A program made the position numbers and the translations under genes. Positions 34,761 to 44,288 of a DNA stretch of 44,288 nt are shown in pieces. The stretch's first letter is position 1. The number at the start of each line of letters is the position of its first letter. The DNA is from Geosiphon pyriformis (lineage: Eukaryota > Glomeromycota > Glomeromycetes > Archaeosporales > Geosiphonaceae). Below the pieces are notes generated by a model that had not been told where the DNA came from, made no database searches, and saw only the letters and a program-made list of their open reading frames with translations. The stretch spans positions 3,953-48,240 of the forward strand of contig JAAOMT010000532.1 of assembly GCA_016748015.1 (NCBI GenBank), given 5' to 3'.

Positions 34761-35108
34761 TCAGATTATAAATACATAAAATTATTTGTTTTATAGTATT
34801 ACCAAAAAAATAAATATGTTATAAAAACATATTGCTACTGGTTTTTACATATCTTAGAAATACTGATTCAAAAAACCAGAACTTTATAATTACATAAAAT
34901 CAGTTGCTTTATAACATTACCAGAAAATAAATATGCTTTAAAGACATATTGTTGCTAATCTTTATATGCCTTGGAAATACTGATTTAAAAAACACTAACT
35001 CAAAGAACCAGAACTTTATGATTGCATAAAATCAGTTGTTTTATAACACCACCAAAAAATAAATATGCTCTAAAGACATATTGCTGCTGGTCTTTGCATC
35101 TAATTCAA
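34761..35108. repeat. Three tandem copies of a ~125-bp unit
   Basis: Units begin near 34,761, 34,877 and 35,006 and share 'aactttataattacataaaatcagttg.tttataacattaccaaaaaataaatatgctttaaagacatattgctgct'. They lie between the transposon and the 3' end of the SF3B1 gene. I find no coding frame in them. The rest of 34,706-35,426 is AT-rich and otherwise featureless. Confidence 0.75.
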
Positions 35109-35426
35109 CACACAAAAAAGAAATCAAAAACACGATACAAACTAGGTGATTGATTAAATTAAAATTGGTAACGGTGTTTAAACACAAATTTTTAATTTTT
35201 TTTTGAATTAGCAAAACAATAATCGGTTTTTAATATGATATTGTTGCAGTGTATTACTCTACGATCAGAAACTATAATAGTGAAAACCTCCTTTTTGTCA
35301 TGTATCTTTTTATCATCCCCAAAAGACAATCTTTTTGCCAAATGACTCTGTTTTAATTGAATTCTGCGTTTTTAATTTTGACCATCTAACATTATTTTCA
35401 GTGCAATGAATGATAAACCCATCAAT

Positions 35427-38400
35427 TTAGAGCCACATTGAAAGCTCGTATCTTTCGTAGTTGTTACGCTCATCATCTTCTATACGAGAGTAATAAGGAA
35501 TCAAAGCATCTTGAGCACCAATATACAATTGGTTATAAATCTTCCAGTATATTTCGCGCACCTTGCGAGCAGGATGAAAAAGCCCCTTGAATTTATTAAT
35601 TTATGGTGAGCCAAAACACAAAGTCTTTACAATTATCCGGGATATAATTGATTATCATACCTGTAAAACATATTGCAATACCGTAGAAGGCCCGAGCGCC
35701 ACACGCAAACCTTCAATTGCTTCCATAACTGCATTAATGACATGTGGTGAAGTTTCAAAAATGTTTGGCCAGACGTAATTCAAGAGATGAAGAAGAGCGT
35801 CTTCACATCCTAGTCCAAACACACCGAGCGACATATCTTTTGTAAGAAAATGTGCGAAGCAAACAAAAAATGTATCAGGGAAGCAGATCAATTGTTTTTC
35901 AAGAATATAAGATTCAAAATGATTAAAAAATAATAATTTACGTTTCACCGTAGTACATGCGGTCTGTCGATGGACCAAATCTCGATCCATCAAAGCATCT
36001 TCTAATAATGGGGTAACCGCATATATATAATCTTTACCCATTTCACCTATATACTCAAATAGAAAAGAAAGAGACTAAAGAATATACGAGATGGAGTCAA
36101 ATTAATAGTCACATGGTAAGGAAATAATAATACTGCATTCTGGATGAACACAGAATTGAGTATTGTACCTTCAGGACTCCATTCTGAACATTCAGTTCTG
36201 GGACACGATATTCATTCATTAACGCAGGTAGAACAGTAAACGGGGCACAAGTTTCAGCCACAATAGCTAAAATTTAATGAAGAAATGGTAAGAAAAGCTA
36301 ATTACAAAATTAACAGTGTTTTAGAAGTTCTTTTGATACGCACCTATAGCGACAGTGGTACAAACCCTGTTTTGGCGCTCTTGAACCTTTAAATTATTTA
36401 ATAAAGTAGCCAGAACGTCTTGTGGGCCAATTGCCTTGGCAATATATCCAAAAGTGTTAACAGTTGCCCGGCGAATACCCTTTTTGTGGGCCTTCAACAT
36501 ATCCAATAATTCAAAGCAAATACGCATCCACTCCCTAGCAGAAACAAACTCTGCCCCCCGATCAGCAATACGACCAACCAAATCAATACAATTATGAACA
36601 ACAACACCGTTTGCTAAGAAAGACTCGAAAACTGGCACAGAGATATCATATACTGGTTCTCTTCCGTTTTTGCAAATATCTATAACTTTTAGGCGCATAG
36701 TAGGGAAGCTTTTGAGAGCCTTGTCTAAGAGAAACTGCGAAGGTTGTTGGTCCGATTGAGAGTTCGCAAACCATGACGAAGCATTTATTTCTGCGAGGAA
36801 AGCCAGATGCCCCGGTAGACAGCGTTTTTGATCATAATGAGAGATAAAATTCTTGCTTATAATACTTTTTTGGTGAAGTTTTGATTGACGGCGCCAATAT
36901 ACGCTGGCCGCTGATAAGCGAAGTTCTTTTACGATAGAGTATCGGAATCCAATGTTTTCAGCAAAATCGAGATTGCTAGTCACCTCAAAATGTATAAGGG
37001 TCAAACCAGAAGATAAATTGTTCCCTAACGAATTAAAGGAGACACAAGTTGTTTGAATACCGAACATTCGTAGTAAGTGTTTAACATCCTTCATATATTT
37101 CGTCGTAGCAGAGATGTTTTCAGCTTGAGTACACTCTGACAAAATAACGTGAGATATAGAGTCGGTTTGGCAGCATGGCGCAACCGCTTTTCCGCCAAAA
37201 TGCCCAGCAATGAATTCTCGGAGTACGGCTTTGGGACAATCTTTCTCTTTAACAAATGAAGGTAATAGGAAGCTTTGGTATGAAGAACCAAATGAAAGGT
37301 TTATCATTGCCTCAGCTAAATCAATAGGAATTTGAATTATCCAATCTTTATCTTCAAGAAAACCGATTTCAGGCCGTGTCCCGGTCAATAATTCGATATC
37401 GTCAACTAAACGTTCTGCATCGTATTCATAAAAACCTCGGGCAAATATTTGAGAATTTCTCGAGTGCCAATTGCTTTTGCTTGTCACATATCCAAATAGA
37501 CGAGCAAAAGCCAAGAGTTCCTCACGCTTGTTAGCGGTCGTGGCATCGAAGGAATATTTCCCACAATTTAAGATATAGTCATGCTCATCAACCTCAGGCT
37601 GATCGACCGGCCCTTCCATCCCGATAGATAAATAAGTTTTATTAGCCAAAAGATTTCGGGCCTCGACCCAGTCTCCAGAATCAGTCAGCAGCCTATGATC
37701 AGGAGTACATTTTATGACCCGACCATCGCTTAAAGTGATTTTTAGAGTTTCTTTGATGCCTTGATCAAGCCAACGGGATTGTTTTCCAACTCCCAAGGCA
37801 GCTTCCTGAGCAATCCATGTGTAAACTTTTACATTCATGGCTTTAAGGTTATCAATTCGACGGGATATTCCACATTTGAGTAATACAGGCATATCCCCAG
37901 TTAAGCAAGATTCCTAAAGTTAGTTAATTCAATATATTAATGTTTAAACAGGATATTTAAAGGTTTGAGAGGAAAAATATTACTGCGACATTGGAACTCA
38001 TGATATCCAAATCTTTATTTATTTAAAGCCATCTATGCTGTTAAAATAATTACAAAATTAAAATGAAGAAGAATACATACCTCGACTTTTTCATGCCGAT
38101 TTTTAAGAATTGGAGTAAGCCGAGGAAGCAAATCTTTAATTGGAGGAGTCATGCTTGACATTCCAATAACATTAACGATTGATTTTAAGCCACCTAAAAT
38201 GGATCCAAGGACTTCTGGATACTCCTCTCCAAGGTACTCGTATAGTACGACACCAAGATGGCCCATTAGTTTTTCCTCACCGCAGTTTTTCATCACGACC
38301 GCAATTCGTGAAATCAGATCCGCAGCTTGTTGACGAACTTTAGCTGATTTATTATTAAGACGCCACAGAATTGTGGAGGTGATTTGTTGAAGATAAGGCT

Positions 38401-41134
38401 TTACTCTAAGGCCCAAAGCATTAACTACAGTGCCAAATCCGTTGAGCATGACAATATCTTCAACCGTTTGTTCTTGAAAAGCATAGAGGATACCATCGAT
38501 CAGTACTTCTTCAAGACGAGTATCGATATCGGCAGCTCCTAATTGACTGACTACCTTCTCAACTGTTTCCATAACCATTTTACGATAGGGTTCTGATTCA
38601 TCTTTGAGATCTTCAACAATACGACCAACGATTTCGGTGACGCCTACTTTTTGAGCCAGCTCTACAGTGGTTTCAACAACCTGTCTATAGTTACGTCGAT
38701 CAAGGGCCATACGACGAACCCAGAAGTTTTTAAAGAATTCAGGCAATATTTCTTCTTTAATGTATTGTGGTTGAACCCCATCGGTCGCAGCGCATTGCTT
38801 AACAACTTTTAAGACAATTTTCTTCATCTCTTCGTCAGGCGATTGAAATTCACGTATCAAAATAATCATAACCTCTTTAGTGTAATAATTGGCATATTCG
38901 GCATCCATCAAGGGTATGATGTAGCCTATGGCTTTTAAAAAGGCAGCAAGCCCTTTTCCACGATGCTTTCTGATTCCAGTCCATAGGGGTTTCAGTACAG
39001 AGTCGAAGGATTCAATGCCGTAAGGTGCCGCAGCTTCGGCTAGAGCTGCGATTGCCAAGGCTGTAATAGTACGGACCTTTTGTTGTTCGTCCTAATGTAA
39101 AAATAAAATAGAAAATGAGTAGATGCATAAACAACTGACTGATAGATTGGATTACAGAGGGACAAAGAACTAAAATAATATACCGACATACCTCTAGACC
39201 ATGAGCAATGGCTTCGACAAGGTTTTTCAAATGGGGCAAGACTGCACAACCCATTAGTATTGCAATTTGTTGAACTATTTTTATACCAGTATGCCTAGCC
39301 TGCCATGATTTTTTACTTTTACACACAGCTTTTAAGAAAGGAAGTAGAGCGGGAATCCCGTGCGCCGATGCTACAACTGAAAAGGCTCGAGCAGTAGTAT
39401 TACGCACATATTCATCCACGTGATCGATATCTAATAAGAGAGCCATGATTGTATTATAAATAGGTTCTCAACAAAAAAGTGTAAAAACAAGCAATACAAT
39501 CGTGAAAAAATATTACCTGGTCTCATTGTAGCTATCATTGTGGGTAGCCCAGCGGCTTTGCTTAGATTACTAATGATTTCACGACCCTCTGTAAAAATGA
39601 GTAGTGATTAGAATAAACATTTGCTGTCCTAAGATAGGATCGAACCAAGCAATAATATTTTAGGCTTCAAAAATATGTAGATAATACTTGCCGCATCTAG
39701 CGAAATAATCTTCATCAATCAAAAGGGGCTCGATTACAACTAAAATTTTATGGACATAAGGACGAACCAATGCGTCCAATTTATATAATATACGATCAAT
39801 AACCTTAACAAGCAAGTGTCTTTCCTGATCTTCAAGATTTTGTGACATTAATAGAGGAAGAATCTGATTGAATAAAGGCCCTGCGCCAAAGTCCCTCGCC
39901 TTATCAGTAATTTGTCGCAAAGCGGTTTTTCTCATTGGTGGCGTTCCATTTTTAATCTTGAGCAAAAGACGCATTATTTTGCGCTCTTTAAGCTCTTCAA
40001 CAGATAATTCGCTTTCATCTTTATCATCAAGCAATTTTCCAAAATGTTGCATATCTTCTTGTTTAAAGAAGGGTAAATTCCCTACGCCAGGTATTTCGGC
40101 GGGCAAATCATAAGTTTGGTTTCGATCTTCTTCTAGCATCACAAATCCCTCAGAGGCCATTGGAGTAGGTGTAGCCATAAGTTTGCGGGCAGCAGTACGG
40201 ATTGGAACATATCCGGATGGAGGATCAAGAATTTTGTAACCACTTGGGGGGAACATGGCATCCAGTTCTTCATCGGTGAGAGGCCTGTTACGCGCATCTA
40301 AATCCTTTTCCCAGCGTTGAGCTGAGGTAATATTTTGATTAGATTTGATTGCATTTTTTTTTAATACTTTGGCGTTTTAGTTAGATAGACAAAATATACC
40401 TTCAGGAGTCATTGGAGCCAAATGGCCTGGTGTTGGCGTGATTAAACCAAGGTTTCCAACGGGAGTGACACCAAATTGAGAATTGCCATTTGCCGGGGTC
40501 TCATCCCATCGAGATTTCTTTGATGAAACCATCGGAGTAACATCCCATCGGCTCCTTTTCCTAGGAGTTTCTACCGCAACATCAGCAGATGCTTTGGGTG
40601 TTTCATCCCATCGAGTTTTTGCATTTAATGCTTCATCATCTGGTTTTGCCCAATCAGAAGTGGGTTTGGGTTCAACAGTTGTTTCCATGTCCCAGCGCCT
40701 TTTTTTTTGGGAGGAGGCTTGTTCGATAGCAGCATCCTTAGCTTCTTTCTTTTTTTCTTCAAGTTTGAGCAAAATTCTTTTCTGTTCTCGTTCAAGCTCA
40801 GCTTCTCTCATGACATCAGCGTAGGAACGGGATTCATCGTTCGCGTCTTCTTCAGCGAATGGGTCGTGACGTTCCGGAGAAATTACCCTGTTCAATCTAC
40901 GTGCATGATAATCACTTTCTCGGTCTACTATTCTTCGGGAAGTATTTTTTTGAGCAAAAGGGTCTAACTCCTCGCCGTCACTAGCTGCTAGATCATTATA
41001 AATTTCCTCAGGCGCTGTGTAGGAGGCTAGACGTTTTGTCCTTTGTTCAAGTTCCTCTGAAAATGAATTTTTTTTAGGTTAAATTGTGAAAATTCTTAAA
41101 CCATGAATTTATGGACACAACCTTTAGCTGACAT
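35427..41134 (-). CDS. HSH155: Splicing factor SF3B1/Hsh155 with an in-frame intein
   Basis: SF3B1 (yeast Hsh155) is the HEAT-repeat scaffold of the U2 snRNP SF3b complex; it clamps the U2-branch site helix in the nucleus. My exon model, in transcript order, is 41134-41122, 41056-40400, 40321-39692, 39588-39517, 39430-39192, 39091-38081, 37913-36344, 36266-36169, 36074-35942, 35836-35661, 35585-35427. All ten junctions keep frame; introns are 65-167 bp. The N-terminus [18 protein letters not shown] is followed by RWDETP-type repeats ([18 protein letters not shown]), then [20 protein letters not shown] and HEAT repeats to the end [12 protein letters not shown]. The precursor is 1,585 residues; without the 439-residue intein about 1,146, between yeast and human lengths. 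Intron 3 is GC-AG. No other frameshift or stop is seen, so the gene looks functional. Confidence 0.93.
36591..37907 (-). other. Intein in SF3B1 (439 residues), endonuclease degenerate
   Basis: An in-frame insertion separates KVEES from [12 protein letters not shown], segments contiguous in other SF3B1 proteins. It has the class 1 intein blocks: block [11 protein letters not shown] with Cys1; block [15 protein letters not shown] with the TxxH pair (Thr68, His71); block [21 protein letters not shown]; block G VVVHN ending His438-Asn439, and a Cys as +1 extein residue. The central part is a LAGLIDADG endonuclease domain by position ([14 protein letters not shown] at 132-144, [13 protein letters not shown] at 229-241, [12 protein letters not shown] at 312-323). 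Where active relatives have an Asp (…TDG and …GGDG) this has SK and GGKA. Protein splicing should therefore work, homing probably not. The coding sequence is fully open and similar in composition to its host gene. Confidence 0.93.
39589..39691 (-). other. SF3B1 intron 3, non-canonical GC-AG
   Basis: The exon ends ...GCTAGATGCG and the intron starts GCAAGT, ending TTTACAG. Only this GC donor joins YFARC to EGREIISN in frame; the nearby GT (gtatta) would create a TGA a few codons later. GCAAGT is the usual form of GC donors. Confidence 0.8.
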
Positions 41135-41656
41135 GGTAGATGTTCAAGAGCCTGTAAGTTTTATGCCGTCACTTAAACTTTTTGCTCTTATTTATGCTTT
41201 CCTTTATGATCAGTGATTAGCAGACCAATCACACAAATATAGCTGACATATAGACGTAATGCAATTATGATGACAGCAACCAGCAATGATTTACAATTCA
41301 TGTGAAATATTATCAACTCAATAAATGAAATTAATTTTATTTGATCGTGTATATAAAACTAAAGGATATACAATAATGAAACATAAAGTTTCAAATGGAT
41401 TTTATACCAATCTTTCTCGGTTTTAATCAGGCCATTTACTACTCAATCTCATAAGCCGGAACCTGTTTGGTAAAGGATATTGTGACAAATAATGTTGATA
41501 ATTTTTAAAGCGCCAGAAGAAAACATCAACAAAAAACCAAGTACCTTTGAAATGATCCCCTTTATTTAAATCACCTACAATTCGCACACAACTGAAAAAG
41601 CAGCATCAGGCATCATAAGCACGACAGTTTCAATCTGCAATCTTATGTGTGGTTAA
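41135..41656. other. Intergenic region upstream of SF3B1
   Basis: This 522-bp gap must hold the SF3B1 promoter (minus strand) and the 3' end of the next gene. A CCAAT (agaccaatcac, about 41,220) is visible on the + strand. No convincing TATA box or conserved element could be assigned. Confidence 0.5.
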
Positions 41657-43274
41657 TTATTTCGATGCCGACGGCAAGGCCAACCCTTTGGTTTCATTTT
41701 CTTCGGTCGGTAAAATGAATGGGTTGGTCAAACGGTAATCCTCTCTCTCCTTAATTAAATCCCCATATTCATCTTGGGGTAGTTCGAAAATTTTCTTTTT
41801 AGTCAATATAGGTGGGATTTTTACCCCAAATACCAATGCGGAGCGAGAGCTTTTTCGATATCCGGTAGGTCTTGAAATGTTCAGTCGAATAAAGGTTTTA
41901 ATCCCTGAATGTCTCCCATAGAAATTGTTAGGAGTATTATTGAGGGAATCATTAATCGTTGTCGAATTATCCTTGTATAATCTTTGGTTTTTATTAGAAA
42001 ATTCAATGGCTCTATTAGGATCTTCCTTCTTGGCTCCCTTTGAGCTGATTTTGACTTTCATCTTGCGTTTTAAAGATCCCTCTGTAGCCTTATTATCTGT
42101 ATAATAATCTTCGTTATGCTTTGCAGCAAAAGGAGTAACGGAAATGACTGGTTTTTCCTGATTATCGCTATTTGAATATGCAGAAAATCCAGCAGAATCA
42201 TGGGACGAAATTACAGAATTTGCGTTTTCTGAACTTGAAACGCTGTCCCCACGTTTCCTACGTGGCTTCTTCGTATCCACCCCATATTTTCTATTATCGC
42301 TTTCGCTAGTTTCGCCACTGGTTGTTGTCATTTCTGCCTTTCTCTTCTTTCCTAATCCCAGACCTAATTCATCATATCTCTTAAGAGTGTCTTCCGCCTC
42401 TCTAAGTAGCTTCTTATGCATTAATTCTAGTCCATTTGCATTGATGGAGGAAGACTCTTTATCACTTCGTAAAGCTGCAACTGGTATTAATCGATTCATT
42501 TCCATATTACGAAGCTTTTCAACAGCAAGTTTTTGTTGATATCTCTCGTAAGTTAGTCGTTCAAGTTCACGATTTTTGAGCTTCTTTTCTGCAAGCTCAT
42601 GTTTGCGATGCTGCTTCTCGTATTTGGCTGAAAATATCTCCTCCTATGTATTTTTGATACAGTAATATGAATTCATACCTGAAACTTATTTTCTTTATAT
42701 AGAGTGATTGATCAGCCGCCAAGCCGTGTATAAAAATGATAATTTAAAATATTACCTCTTGTGACTTACTACGCAACCCACTTTCCAGGTCTTCAGTGAA
42801 AAGCGCGAAGGATGCATTCAGTGGTTCTTTATTTTGTATCTGATTTTCGTTCTCAAAACTCTTTGCCTCTCCCTCCCCCTCTTCCTCACTAGTTTTATCC
42901 TCTTCAATTAACTCGCAATCGTGGAGTTCTTGTTCTTCAGGGCTGATCAGGACGATATCTACGCCTGAAAACAAGGTCCTAGTAGCTGCATCTTTGAAGT
43001 AAAAGGTTGAAAATGTAACAGAAAACTTCTCAAGTTGAAGGGTAATGAAATTCAAGTAAAAAAAGACCTTACTGGTTTCTTCAGTTGTTATGTCCAAGGC
43101 CTCCGCCAGTGGACCAAATTTGCGAGGCGGCAGAAATCTTTTTTTATTTGTAGTGACATGGCGTCGCTCACCAGGACTATTGGTTGAATTCATGTTTGCT
43201 TCTCTTGAAGAAGCTTCCTGCTGGGTGAGTATATTTTTGTTCACCAAGTCTGTGGCCGTAGAGTTGTTTTCCAT
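41657..43274 (-). CDS. Unrecognised coiled-coil, probably nuclear protein
   Basis: My three-exon model is 43274-43073, 42991-42756, 42643-41657; both introns (81 and 112 bp) are GT-AG and keep frame, giving 474 residues. I chose ATG 43,274 (MENNSTATDLVNKN); an in-frame ATG lies 51 bases upstream. The protein has an acidic stretch (EEDKTSEEEGEGEAKS, about 98-113), a strongly charged helix likely to form a coiled coil (YEKQHRKHELAEKKLKNREL and on to LRNMEMNRLI), several basic clusters (KKPRRKRGD, LKRKMKVKISSKGAKK) suited to nuclear import, and a C-terminal block VFGVKIPPILTKKKIFELPQ. The composition resembles chromatin-complex subunits, but I cannot assign a family. It lies head-to-tail with SF3B1, 522 bp upstream of its start. 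Confidence 0.75.
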
Positions 43275-44288
43275 CACTAATAGGCTATAGTTGAGAAAAA
43301 GCGGAATTGTATAAAATTTTGGCACTTATTTACACCTAAAAAAGATATGTCAATATATTATATAATGTGGTTCATGTCACAAATTAACCAATCCCAGGGT
43401 TTTTTTTTGCTTTATACATTTATAAAAGAACACATTAAAAAGACAATAACAATATTACATTTGTGTTAATGTAATTAAGAAAATGCTTTTAAAAAAAATC
43501 AAATTGACTTTTTTCTTATAAAATGTAATAATATTTGTAACATATCAACTTAACAAAATTAAACAATGGTTTTTTTATTAAGTATAATTCAATTATTATT
43601 TATTAAAACCAATTTTGTACATAAACTTAATATTAATAAATACTTTTTACATATATTTATTAATTTAAATCAACTATGTATTTTATTTAATGAATGCAGC
43701 CCAACCACTATCTAATACAAAGAAATAAATTAAATAATCTTAATTAAATATGGCTTATGTACTTACTATATGTAACTAGTTGGGTCAATTAAAACAATAT
43801 TATATACTTATACAAATCTTTATATTATTGTTTATACTTAAAAAAAACAAATAAGCTCTATACAACCCAAAATTAATGGCAAATAATTCAATAATACTAA
43901 ACAAATAAATTATTTTAGCCAATAGAAAATTAAGCAGACTATAAGAAACATTAGACAATACTTTTTTATCACTTACCAGACTATTTTTTTATATTTATTT
44001 TAAATTTAAACTTAAATATTTATAACTTACTGTAATGTTTTTTGGTTAAACCATAAACAAAATTAATTACCACTAATATAGTCTTTTTATTATTATTAAA
44101 AATCAATATTGTTTTATCTATTTAATTTTTAAAAACAAAATTTTTGTACAAGATTACATAAATATTAATATTTAAGATTTTCAAATAAAAAGTATATAAT
44201 ATTAAAAAAAATACTAGAAAATAACCTCTTATTAAAAATTTTTACAGCTTAATATGACCAAACAAAATCTCAAATTATACAAAAGTAT
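43275..44288. other. AT-rich intergenic region
   Basis: This is the upstream region of the coiled-coil protein gene and beyond. No coding frame, RNA gene or repeat family was recognised; the DNA is AT-rich and low in CpG. Confidence 0.6.

Noticed and set aside
36344-37913. The insert in SF3B1 as a retained intron or a fused unrelated domain
   Set aside because: It is open for 439 codons, starts with CLTGD-type block A and ends in HN followed by Cys at a conserved extein site; flanking residues join as in homologues.
39660-39692. GT donor (gtatta) a few bases inside SF3B1 intron 3
   Set aside because: Using it shifts frame and meets a stop within a few codons; the GC donor keeps the conserved protein.
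1-44288. tRNA, rRNA or CRISPR-like arrays
   Set aside because: I saw no cloverleaf-compatible sequence, rRNA signature or spacer-repeat array; the only regular short repeats are the 12-bp LTR units, which have no spacers.

Overview
The window looks like nuclear DNA of an arbuscular mycorrhizal fungus (Glomeromycotina, Rhizophagus/Gigaspora type). This is inferred from very AT-rich intergenic DNA, short fungal introns in a conserved housekeeping gene, and retrotransposon and transposase families I associate with these fungi. No search could be run, so the genus is left open.

Two compartments are visible. Positions 1-34,703 are almost entirely mobile elements, most heavily decayed. From left to right: a piece of an LTR (1-211, family A); the 3' part of a Ty3/gypsy element on the + strand (element C, 212 to about 3,200); and a LINE-type retrotransposon that is split in two (about 3,740-4,219 and 25,098-29,130). 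The LINE is split by a full-length gypsy element B (4,220-25,093, + strand, TTGT target duplication). B is itself interrupted inside its dUTPase region by a solo LTR of its own family (9,140-10,090 plus 19,949-19,989, TCAT duplication). That solo LTR is in turn interrupted by a full-length gypsy element A on the - strand (10,091-19,944, ACAG duplication). The result is a four-level nest with a readable order of insertion. About 2.6 kb of extremely AT-rich DNA follows, then a Tc1/IS630-like DNA transposon with 20-bp terminal inverted repeats and TA flanks (31,780-34,703).

The gypsy elements have the order Gag, CCHC knuckle, aspartic protease, Cys-rich CxxC module, dUTPase, RT, RNase H, integrase, and an extra third ORF before the polypurine tract. 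Decay is dominated by C-to-T/G-to-A changes (Trp and Gln codons to stops, catalytic Asp to Asn). All three readable reverse transcriptases carry DN where DD is expected.

Positions 35,427-43,274 are host genes on the - strand. The main one is the complete gene for the U2 snRNP protein SF3B1/Hsh155 (11 exons by my model, 1,585-residue precursor). Its exon 7 contains an in-frame 439-residue intein just before the Cys of the conserved CIDLVGR segment. All splicing residues of the intein look intact, while both LAGLIDADG motifs of its endonuclease domain lack the acidic residue. The precursor should therefore need both RNA splicing and protein splicing to yield an SF3B1 of about 1,146 residues. 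I know of no described intein in SF3B1; this is the most interesting object in the window. Upstream lies a three-exon gene for an unrecognised, probably nuclear, coiled-coil protein (474 residues).
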